From contig JAUZNX010000007.1 of NCBI GenBank assembly GCA_030706745.1, positions 141,825 through 205,824 of the forward strand: a stretch of 64,000 nucleotides of DNA, read 5' to 3'. Below, one piece after another: positions 53,261-61,129 of the stretch (position 1 is the first letter of the stretch; every line of letters begins with the position of its first letter). Under the pieces are notes generated by a model that saw only the letters and a program-made list of their open reading frames with translations, was not told the origin of the DNA and ran no database searches. The position numbers and the translations under genes are program-made. Source of the DNA: Bacteroidota bacterium (lineage in GTDB: Bacteria > Bacteroidota > Ignavibacteria > Palsa-1295).

Positions 53261-54738
53261 AAATCAAAGCCGCAATAGGAGAGGTTAAAGCTCTTGTTGC
53301 AAATTGGGAAATCCGAGATCGCCGCGCCACGCGTCGCTAACGTCAGTCCCGTCCAATTGTGGAATGAAGGATCGATAATCTTATAGCGGCGAAATCGGCC
53401 GGCGGCGTCCGTCAGCACCACATGGCAGACTTCGCCACGCCAGCCTTCGATGAGTGTAACGGCAATTGTATCCGGTGTGGGAGCAGGGAGTTCGCATCGC
53501 ACATCACCATCAACTGGAGCGGCAAGTTGTGCGCGAAGGTATTCGCCGGAACGTTGGACTTCCAATGAGCGCACCATCGCGCGCGAAAACACGTCACCAC
53601 CCGGCCAGACTGCAACTGGAACCTGAGCAAAGCGATGCCAGCCAATTGGATGATCGTAACGAACGTCACGCACCAATCCACAAGCCCGCGCCGCCGGACC
53701 AACCATTCCAATATCAGTGGCCTGTGATGAGGAGACAACGCCAACATTTTCAAATCGCGTTCGGACGGAAGCAGCGTCCCAAAACCAGCCGAGAGCCTGT
53801 TCGATCTCACTGAGCGCGATTTCGAAACGTTCAACCAGTTGAGCGGCGCGTTCGGGTTCGAGATCGAGACGGCAACCACCGGGTCGCACGAGACCGCGCC
53901 CAAACCGGTTGCCGCAAATAAGAGCAGTGAGATTGAGAATGTCACCACGAATTTTGCCGCACGCCGACATTGTTGGCAGAAACGCAACGTCACCAGCCAG
54001 TGCACCCATGTCGCCGACGTGATTGGCCATTCGTTCGAGTTCGAGAGCAATTGCTCGAAGCCACTGCCCACGCAACGGAGCTTCGATCCCTGCGAGCGAT
54101 TCTAGTATGGACGCGTATCCAGTCGAATGGGCGATAGTGGTATCCCCTGCCACCGTCTCGATCTGGCTCATAGTCGAAAGATGCGGACCGCCAGTCAGGG
54201 CCTCCTCTACCCCACGATGCTGGTAACCGAGCGCGATTTCCAAGTGCAGCACTTCTTCTCCATTGCACTGAAATCGAAAGTGGCCCGGTTCGATGACACC
54301 CGCATGGATCGGGCCAACAGCAACTTCGTGTATTTCAGGACCGTCGACTCGAAAAAATTCTCCGTTTGCCGGTGCGTTCCCATTAGTCTCGCGGACAAGC
54401 CTGAGCCATGGATGCCCTTCCGGAATAAGACCGTGTTGCTCCCAGACTTCGCGTTCAAACAAATGAGCCTGCGGGTGCGACATAGTTAGTGAGGGGTACC
54501 CACCCGTGAACGGCGTACTCCGAGCGACGGCAAGCGTGTTATCAACATCGAACGCAAGCACTGCAACGAGACGCGTTGCTGAGCCTTCGGTCACGCCGAA
54601 CCATGCACACAAGCGTGCGCCGCGCGCCAGTTCGTATGCTGTCGTGCGTACAAATTCCTCTGGCTGCCAGACGGGGACTTTTTCCCATGGAAGGCTGGTA
54701 GCATTAGCCCCTAAGGCAAATGGTGTGGAAGCGCTCAT
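53257..54738 (-). CDS. hyfG: Hydrogenase-4-like large subunit lacking NiFe ligands (Ehr type)
   Basis: 493 residues from ATG 54738, which overlaps the hyfF-like stop (ATGA). The N-terminal NuoC-like domain (HLFEREVWEQHGLIPEGHP) is fused to a NuoD/HycE-like body (LEIALGYQHRGVEEAL, ALELERMANHVGDMGALAGD). The two CxxC pairs that hold Ni-Fe in true hydrogenases are replaced: AGDT (residues 197-200) where CGIC is expected before the conserved AHS, and DPSFHNW (from Asp456) where DPCxxC is expected. It is therefore unlikely to handle hydrogen; it matches the concept of Ehr (energy-converting hydrogenase-related) complexes. Confidence 0.88.
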   Translation of the reverse strand: MSASTPFALGANATSLPWEKVPVWQPEEFVRTTAYELARGARLCAWFGVTEGSATRLVAVLAFDVDNTLAVARSTPFTGGYPSLTMSHPQAHLFEREVWEQHGLIPEGHPWLRLVRETNGNAPANGEFFRVDGPEIHEVAVGPIHAGVIEPGHFRFQCNGEEVLHLEIALGYQHRGVEEALTGGPHLSTMSQIETVAGDTTIAHSTGYASILESLAGIEAPLRGQWLRAIALELERMANHVGDMGALAGDVAFLPTMSACGKIRGDILNLTALICGNRFGRGLVRPGGCRLDLEPERAAQLVERFEIALSEIEQALGWFWDAASVRTRFENVGVVSSSQATDIGMVGPAARACGLVRDVRYDHPIGWHRFAQVPVAVWPGGDVFSRAMVRSLEVQRSGEYLRAQLAAPVDGDVRCELPAPTPDTIAVTLIEGWRGEVCHVVLTDAAGRFRRYKIIDPSFHNWTGLTLATRGAAISDFPICNKSFNLSYCGFDL

Positions 54739-56177
54739 GGTATTGGGAAAAGTTGGGCGACGGCTGCTCGCCAAGCCTCGCGCAAAATCTGCGGCGTAAA
54801 AAGTCCGAGCCACAAGGATAATCCGAGCAGCGCGAGCGGCGGTGCAATTACACCGGCGGTTTCGACGAAACGTTCTGCATTCGAGCGCGTTGCGGGGCTC
54901 GGGCGTCCATCGACGATGGCAAAGACCACGCGGGTCATTCCGAAGAACGCGAGTAACAGGCAACTGAGAAACACCACGGTAGCAACTCCTTGCCCGGAAG
55001 CGAGTGCAGCCCGCAGCACTAACAACTCACTGAAGAATGGAGCGAACGGCGGCAAGGCTGTTACTGCAAACATGCCGGTGACAAAGATAGCTGCCGAACG
55101 TGGCGTGAGTATAGATATGCCTCGCACGTCATCCATTGAGGGCGATCCAGCCGCGCGCCGGATGTTGCCCGCACTCAGAAACAACGCGCCCTTCGTCAGG
55201 CCGTTACTCCATACATGAAACAGTGCGGCGGCTACGCCCGCAGGGCCGAGCGCCGCGCCGATACTCAGAATGCCCATATGTTCCACGCTCGAATAGGCCA
55301 GCATCCGTTTGAAATCGCGGGTGCCCAACAAGAACAATGCTGCCACCAGCATCGAAAACAATCCGATGATGAGCAAGGTCCGGTCAGCGATCGGACCTTC
55401 TCCCGCCGCGCCAACGACCGCGCGTACGCGCAAAATGGCGGTGAATGCGACGGTGGTGACGCCACCAGCGAGAATTGCGCCGACAATGCTGGGCGCTTCG
55501 CCGTAGGCGTCGGGCTTCCATGTGTGCATCGGTGCGAGTCCCATCTTCGTTCCGTAACCCACAAGCAGCAGCACCCATGCGGTCAGGACCCACGGACGCG
55601 ACAACCCAGCACCTTGAGCAGTCAGCGCGGCAAATGTCAAATTGCCCTCGCCGCCGCCGTGCAAGGAAGCGTAGCCAAGACAGAAAGAACCGAGTAGGGA
55701 GAGCGCGATGCCCGTGCCGCCCACCAGCAAATATTTCCAGGTCGCTTCGAAGGCACGAGGTGTGCCGTTGAAATGCAGGAGTGGAACGGTAGCAAGCGTC
55801 ACCGCTTCGGTGGTAATCCAGAGTAGTCCCAAATGCCGGGCCTGATGCCCGGCACTAAGCAATCCAAGGATGGCCAGCAACAATGCCACAAACACACGGT
55901 TGGGTCGTTCCGAACGGATACGAAGATATGAGGCGCCATAAGCGGCACAGACCAGGAACAGCAATGAGACGACCGGCAACATCGCCCGCGCGAGCGGATC
56001 GAAGCCGAACCAGTCGCCCGGAGCAACCGGCGGTGGATCGATGAATAACCAAAACGTCAACACGACATGCGCAATGCCAAAGACCGGCAGCAGCCAGGGC
56101 CGGGTCCGGTTGTCCGGCCACACGGCGGCGACGGCTGCTCCAGCCAACGGCACGATGATGAGTAAGAGATTGCTCAT
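54735..56177 (-). CDS. hyfF: Antiporter-like membrane subunit HyfF/NuoN-like
   Basis: 480 residues with about 14 membrane helices of the Mrp-antiporter/NuoL-M-N family: MGLAPMHTWKPDAYGEAPS, LGTRDFKRMLAYSSVEHMG, FHVWSNGLTKGALFLSAGN and the broken-helix region GMFAVTALPPFAPFFSE. Charged residues in membrane segments (Lys, His, Glu) are those expected for ion conduction. It overlaps the hyfE-like stop upstream and the large subunit start downstream by ATGA, indicating tight translational coupling. Confidence 0.92.
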   Translation of the reverse strand: MSNLLLIIVPLAGAAVAAVWPDNRTRPWLLPVFGIAHVVLTFWLFIDPPPVAPGDWFGFDPLARAMLPVVSLLFLVCAAYGASYLRIRSERPNRVFVALLLAILGLLSAGHQARHLGLLWITTEAVTLATVPLLHFNGTPRAFEATWKYLLVGGTGIALSLLGSFCLGYASLHGGGEGNLTFAALTAQGAGLSRPWVLTAWVLLLVGYGTKMGLAPMHTWKPDAYGEAPSIVGAILAGGVTTVAFTAILRVRAVVGAAGEGPIADRTLLIIGLFSMLVAALFLLGTRDFKRMLAYSSVEHMGILSIGAALGPAGVAAALFHVWSNGLTKGALFLSAGNIRRAAGSPSMDDVRGISILTPRSAAIFVTGMFAVTALPPFAPFFSELLVLRAALASGQGVATVVFLSCLLLAFFGMTRVVFAIVDGRPSPATRSNAERFVETAGVIAPPLALLGLSLWLGLFTPQILREAWRAAVAQLFPIP

Positions 56178-56842
56178 TCGCGGAGCGTGTTAAGTTTGCG
56201 GGTGTCCAATGAATCGAACGCACGCTGGATGCGGTCAACAATGAGGCCGATAATGAACACACCCACCGTGAGATCCAGTAAGATCCCGGACTCAACCAGC
56301 AACGGAGTCGAGTGAATGAGCAGCAGACCGAATAGATAAATGCCATTTTCCAGAATTAGGTATCCGCAGACTTGCGAGATGGCACGAACCCTGCCAATCA
56401 TCAAAATGAAACCAGTCAATACTGAGGCAATCGCTCCGGGCACCAGAAGTGACCCCGAATGTTCCGGCAACAGCGGTAGTGCACGCGCGAGCGCCACCGC
56501 CGCGATCGTCCCAGCGGCGCCGAGCAACAGTGATGGCACATAACCGAGAAACGGTTGGATATCGCGCTCGATGTTCGCGGCTCGCATCGCGCGCCGCAAC
56601 AGACCGGGAATTACGAAGCCCTTACCAACGATCGTGGCCAGTGCGACCAAGAATATTCGCCAGTCGAGATTGCCGGCCTCCAACAGGAGCGGCATGAGCC
56701 CCAGCAACATCCCTTGCACGGACATGGAGCGGATCATCGATGGCAACCGGCTGCTGCCGAGCGCGAGCAAATTTAACCCCATCGCCAGGCCGATCAGGAG
56801 ATTCAGATCTGGATGACCGATCATCCACGTTCCGTTGCTCAT
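56174..56842 (-). CDS. hyfE: Membrane subunit HyfE-like
   Basis: 222 residues, strongly hydrophobic with about seven helices. The C-terminal part resembles NuoK (GYLILENGIYLFGLLL, ILLDLTVGVFIIGLIVDRI), including a Glu in the membrane. This matches the HyfE family of hydrogenase-4-like complexes. It overlaps its neighbours on both sides (ATGA). Confidence 0.9.
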   Translation of the reverse strand: MSNGTWMIGHPDLNLLIGLAMGLNLLALGSSRLPSMIRSMSVQGMLLGLMPLLLEAGNLDWRIFLVALATIVGKGFVIPGLLRRAMRAANIERDIQPFLGYVPSLLLGAAGTIAAVALARALPLLPEHSGSLLVPGAIASVLTGFILMIGRVRAISQVCGYLILENGIYLFGLLLIHSTPLLVESGILLDLTVGVFIIGLIVDRIQRAFDSLDTRKLNTLRE

Positions 56843-57756
56843 TCAACACCGCCTTTCCATGCAACCAGCAGCGCGAATAAACAGAACAGAATTGCCGTTG
56901 TGAGCAGGAGCGGCACGCGGCGAAACGCGAGCCTTGCGAGCAAAGACTCTATGAAGCCCACGCTGACCGTTACCACCAAAACACCCGCCGCCAAAACCCC
57001 GACCGCACCGAGCACTGTGAACTCACGCATCGGCAACACCGCTTGAACGAGCAGCACCGTAAAGAGAAGAAGTTTGATGGATGCGCCGTGTAATACGACA
57101 GCGAGCGGTGGCCCACTGTGATCGAGCACCATGACTTCGTGGATCATCGTCAATTCGAGATGCGTGTTGGGGTCATCGAATGGCACGCGACAATTCTCCG
57201 CAAGTAACACGGTGAATATTCCTGCCGCCAACAAAACCGCTCCTGCACCGAGCGAGGGCGATAGCATTGTGACCAGCGTAACACTTCCGGTCTCGACGCT
57301 TAGTGATAGCACCGCTGCGATGATAGCAACTTCCGCAAGCACCGCATAGCTGACCTCTCTCACGGCACCCATGCCTTCGAAGGCCGAGCCGGTTTCCATC
57401 GCAGCCCAAACCGTGCAAAATCGCGCAAGCGCTAATAGGTAGATCAGCAATAGCACATCGCCGGGGAAGCTAACTGCGCATCCCACTGGCCCAAGTGGCA
57501 TTAGCATTGCTGCTCCGATCAATGCCACCCATGCTATCGCAGGTCCGGCGATGAAACCCGGCGATGCAAGACTGCTCATCACCACACCTTTACGCCATAG
57601 CTTCGCGAGATCGTAGTACAACTGGAATACCGGTGGTCCTCGGCGGCCCGCAACCCACGCTTTCACCTTATTGATAATGCCTGGTAGCAACGGCGCCAAC
57701 AACAACCATACTGCGAGTCGCAGGACGATACCGAGCATGGGAATCAGTGCGTGCAT
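56839..57756 (-). CDS. hyfC: Membrane subunit HyfC/HycD-like (NuoH family)
   Basis: 305 residues, eight predicted helices. NuoH/HycD motifs are visible: KAWVAGRRGPPVFQLYYDLAKLW near the N-terminus (read in part), ETGSAFEGMGAVREVSYAVLAE and the CRVPFDDPNTHLELTMIHE loop. It anchors the hydrophilic arm and forms the entry of the proton path in complex I-type machines. It starts 4 nt after the HTH-EIIA gene. Confidence 0.95.
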   Translation of the reverse strand: MHALIPMLGIVLRLAVWLLLAPLLPGIINKVKAWVAGRRGPPVFQLYYDLAKLWRKGVVMSSLASPGFIAGPAIAWVALIGAAMLMPLGPVGCAVSFPGDVLLLIYLLALARFCTVWAAMETGSAFEGMGAVREVSYAVLAEVAIIAAVLSLSVETGSVTLVTMLSPSLGAGAVLLAAGIFTVLLAENCRVPFDDPNTHLELTMIHEVMVLDHSGPPLAVVLHGASIKLLLFTVLLVQAVLPMREFTVLGAVGVLAAGVLVVTVSVGFIESLLARLAFRRVPLLLTTAILFCLFALLVAWKGGVE

Positions 57757-57760
57757 CCTA

Positions 57761-58456
57761 TTACGCTGAAGCTAATGAGTCGATCGACGCATCCAGTGTG
57801 TCCACCGCCTGGAGAATCTCATTGTCGGATGCGCCCTTGAGGATCAGTTCGCGCAACGGCCCTCGAGTCAATCCACGACTCAATCGTCCCAGGAGATCAA
57901 GGTGTCCGCGCGGCGAGGGTGCAATGAAGAAACACAGCCGCGTAATCGGCACGCCATCAGGAGACGCGTCGGCAGCAGGGAGTGCATCGCGCAAGAAAAT
58001 GAACGCCACTGTGCCGGATTCGCGGCCAAGGGTGATTCGTTCGCTCAGATGCGGCAAAGCAAATCCACCACCAACGGGCGCGATTGTCACGCCACCTTTC
58101 AAGCGCACCCGCTGAACGAGCAGTTGCCGGACGGGTGGAGTCGCTCCGGGCAAGGTGGTGACGACTCGCTCGAACACCGCCTGCACCTCCACTGCCGGTA
58201 TATCCCGCCAGATACCACCAGTGCGCAGTAGGGTCCCGAGTCGCAAACGCGTCCCCAGTGAGGAGGTTTCAGGTGCCAGAAAACCCGCTTTCGCGGCGAG
58301 TCCACGTTTGGCCGCCCAATCCGCCACCTGGGCGCGATCGAATAATAGCCGGCCCCGATCCGGTGTGTGAGGCAACCCTTCGTGCCGAATCCAGCCGTCA
58401 ACGACGGCCTCGGAAACTCCGAATGACTCAGCAATTTGGATGAGGTTCAGATACAT
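57761..58456 (-). CDS. HTH (excisionase/MerR-like)-PTS EIIA(Ntr) fusion regulator
   Basis: About 231 residues from ATG 58456. The N-terminal 55 residues form an excisionase-type winged HTH (LNLIQIAESFGVSEAVVDGW, LLFDRAQVADWAAKRG). The C-terminal about 150 residues form a PtsN-like EIIA type-2 domain with the phospho-acceptor motif GGFALPH (His136) and FIFLRDALP. No sugar-permease domains are nearby. It is embedded in the hyf-like operon: 19 nt after hyfB and 4 nt before hyfC. It is probably a PTS-phosphorylation-dependent regulator of the membrane complex or its transcription. Confidence 0.85.
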   Translation of the reverse strand: MYLNLIQIAESFGVSEAVVDGWIRHEGLPHTPDRGRLLFDRAQVADWAAKRGLAAKAGFLAPETSSLGTRLRLGTLLRTGGIWRDIPAVEVQAVFERVVTTLPGATPPVRQLLVQRVRLKGGVTIAPVGGGFALPHLSERITLGRESGTVAFIFLRDALPAADASPDGVPITRLCFFIAPSPRGHLDLLGRLSRGLTRGPLRELILKGASDNEILQAVDTLDASIDSLASA

Positions 58457-58475
58457 GGTTTGTGAATTTGCGCTG

Positions 58476-60425
58476 TCATTGGCCACCCCCAAGCAGGACC
58501 ACAATTGCCAGCGCCGCCAGACCGATAAGTAAGTATAACAGGTAAAATTGCAGGCGTCCGTGCTGCAGACTGCGTGCTGCGGTGGAGATGCGCATCACCA
58601 GGTTGCCCACGGGCGAGACAATGTATTCGAGCACGGTATCCGGGGTATGCGTAGCGAAGCTCGCGTTATGCGGGAAGATCCCTTCAGGCCGATGTTCGTG
58701 CCGTATTGGCTGGAGAATCCATGCAAACCACTCGGTGATGATACTGGCAAATGAACCAGCGGTGTATTGCATCCTCGACGTCGGAAGAGCATAACCACAA
58801 TCCCAGGTCAGTGCACGCCTAAAAATTCCGCATCGCACGCGTCGCCAAAGCCAGACCGCCGCCAGGAGCGCGACCATCGCGAGCGCGATGTGAAACAGGC
58901 CAAGCGTCGATAACGCCACAGGCGTCACTGCCCCAGCCCAAGCGGGATTCCAAACGTCCACCGCCCGCACCACCCCCGGCCAAAACACAACCGGTGCAAT
59001 TCCAATTGCCACGCACGCCGCGCCCAGCAACACCATTGACCAGCGCATCCCCGGCCCACTTTCGTGAGCGTTCGCCGCCGCTTGAGAACGCGGTGCGCCC
59101 AGAAATACCACCCCACATACTTTCGCAAAACATGCGAGTGCCAGCGCAGCCGTCATGCCGAGGAGAATCGCCGCCGGTATCGCGGCCCAAGCCGATGGCC
59201 CACGAGCCAGAGTGGCATCGAACAATCCGAGATAAATGAGCCATTCGCTCACGAAGCCGTTCAACGGCGGCAGTCCGGAAATCGCGACGGCGCCGAGACC
59301 AAACAGCGACGCTGTCCACGGCATCATTCGCCACAATCCACCGAGCCTGCTCATTTCGCGTGTCCCTGTCGCGTGCACCGTCGAGCCAGCGGATAAGAAC
59401 AGCAGTGATTTGAACAGCCCGTGATTCCACACGTGCAGAAGCGCACCTGCTAATGCCAGTTGGCCCCAACTTGCATTCGATTGTCCCGTCGCGAGGATCG
59501 CGAAGCCAAGCCCAATCAAGATGATGCCAATGTTCTCAACACTATGATAAGCAAGCAGGCGCTTGAGGTCATGTTGACCAAGTGCAAACGCAACCCCGAG
59601 CACCGCGCTGGTCACGCCAAGAAATGCCACCACCCATCCGGCCTCTGGCGGGACCGGTAACCAACCGCTAAATCGCACAAGCCCGTATATGCCAATTTTG
59701 AGCGTCACGCCCGAAAGCATGGCAGAAATATGGCTCGGTGCATTGGCATGAGCCGATGGCAGCCAAACATGGAGCGGAAACATGCCGGCCTTCAGTCCGA
59801 ACGCAACGAGTGCCAGCCAAAACAATGGCGCGAGGTCCATGCGGTCGCGCATTGATCCAAGCTCCCAACTTCCGGTGCGCACCGCAAGCATCGTGAAGAA
59901 TGCGAACAGGCAAAGCATCGCCACATGCGACGCGCCGAGATACAGCCAACCCGCAGCACGAACTTCGCTCCGCTGACGATCGAGTGTAACTAAAAAATAA
60001 GCCGCGACCGTGAACAACTCCCACGCGATGAGAAAATGCAGGCCATTGGAGACGAGCAGTACTCCTCCAAGGCTCAATAGCATTACACTCCACCAGACGC
60101 GACCAGACCGAACGGAGCGCGGATGCGCGACCTTCGACCAATATTCATGCGCATAAATAGCCCCTGCCCCACCGACCACGCATAACAATATTAGAAAGAA
60201 TGCGCTAAGAGCATCCAGTCGAAGATGCACTGGTTCTCCACCCAACGGAAAAGCGCTACGCCATTCCCATACAACACTACCCCCGAGCACTATTATGCTC
60301 GCCGCGAGTCCTACAATCACACTTGCCAGTGTGACTATCAGCCACAGACGCGCTGTAGCACGTCCCATCAGGATGCTCAGAAGCATCCCGCCAATCGCTA
60401 TGAATAACAGAGGACCAACGGTCAT
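58476..60425 (-). CDS. hyfB: Antiporter-like membrane subunit HyfB/HycC-like
   Basis: 649 residues with about 16 helices, first gene of the operon. NuoL/HycC hallmarks are LLVSNGLHFLIAWELFTVAA, GLKAGMFPLHVWLPSAHANAPSHI read in part, LGQHDLKRLLAYHSVENIG, LLHVWNHGLFKSLLFLSAG and AISGLPPLNGFVSEW. The C-terminal extension with CGYALPTSRMQYTAGSF is typical of HycC/HyfB. It conducts protons or Na+ in energy-converting complexes. ATG at 60425; a 6-bp hairpin GAGAGC-TTCCTT-GCTCTC lies in its leader (60437-60454). Confidence 0.95.
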   Translation of the reverse strand: MTVGPLLFIAIGGMLLSILMGRATARLWLIVTLASVIVGLAASIIVLGGSVVWEWRSAFPLGGEPVHLRLDALSAFFLILLCVVGGAGAIYAHEYWSKVAHPRSVRSGRVWWSVMLLSLGGVLLVSNGLHFLIAWELFTVAAYFLVTLDRQRSEVRAAGWLYLGASHVAMLCLFAFFTMLAVRTGSWELGSMRDRMDLAPLFWLALVAFGLKAGMFPLHVWLPSAHANAPSHISAMLSGVTLKIGIYGLVRFSGWLPVPPEAGWVVAFLGVTSAVLGVAFALGQHDLKRLLAYHSVENIGIILIGLGFAILATGQSNASWGQLALAGALLHVWNHGLFKSLLFLSAGSTVHATGTREMSRLGGLWRMMPWTASLFGLGAVAISGLPPLNGFVSEWLIYLGLFDATLARGPSAWAAIPAAILLGMTAALALACFAKVCGVVFLGAPRSQAAANAHESGPGMRWSMVLLGAACVAIGIAPVVFWPGVVRAVDVWNPAWAGAVTPVALSTLGLFHIALAMVALLAAVWLWRRVRCGIFRRALTWDCGYALPTSRMQYTAGSFASIITEWFAWILQPIRHEHRPEGIFPHNASFATHTPDTVLEYIVSPVGNLVMRISTAARSLQHGRLQFYLLYLLIGLAALAIVVLLGGGQ

Positions 60426-61129
60426 CTTTTAGTGGAGAGAGCTTCCTTGCTCTCATAATAAAGGCTCATCAAGCTGGAGGAGTAACCAATCTCGATCAAC
60501 CGTGCCAATATGTTAACGGGCCAGAGATAACTTGCGATCACTTCGTTACCGAGTTCAGGTCAACTGAAGATGCACCTGCGCCTCATGGTACAAATGGCGT
60601 CGGATAAACTACATGCCACTGCAAGCACAAAGCCCATTCCGGACGCATCTATGTTTCATCGCTGGTGTGAAAGCATCCGAGATGAGGAATGATTCACGCT
60701 TCGACCTGCTCAATTACAGCATGCCGCGTGAAGTCTGACTTTGTGACTGGATGAAGATTTGGAAGTGCACTATGCAGCTGCATTCAATCATTATTTTCTT
60801 TCATAGCCATTGTTATAATATAGTAGCAGTTATTCGTCCTTTTTCAACTATCACGGCCGTATACAATCAAAACGAACAACCTCCCATGGATTATCCTAGG
60901 ATTATTCGAATCGTTCTGAGAATTCGATGTAACTTTTGGCACTTCTCAGGTGTCGGAACGGTATGGCCGAAAAATCTGTGTCATTCTTCCCAAGTATGAC
61001 TTAGAATTCAGGCTTGGATTATATCGCTCGAATTTTCGAGCTATGTGATTCCAGATCGTTGCCGTCGCAGTTGCATCCAGTTGTTACGATAGCACCGTCT
61101 TCATTTACAATTAAACCTTAATTTACGCT
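60426..61129. other. 700-nt divergent intergenic region
   Basis: A+T-rich towards the plus-strand gene, between the hyf-like operon (minus) and the giant exported protein (plus). No convincing reading frame. The hairpin at 60437-60454 belongs to the hyfB leader. A TATAAT at 60814-60819 is a possible -10 box for the plus-strand gene but has only TTATTT in the -35 position. Confidence 0.5.

Noticed and set aside
53257..60425. A true formate hydrogenlyase or group 4 NiFe hydrogenase operon.
   Set aside because: The large subunit lacks all four NiFe cysteines, and no formate dehydrogenase or hydrogenase maturation gene is nearby.
60751..60999. An 82-codon plus-strand frame in the large intergenic region.
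   Set aside because: A/T-rich, no ribosome-binding site and no protein-like pattern; probably chance.
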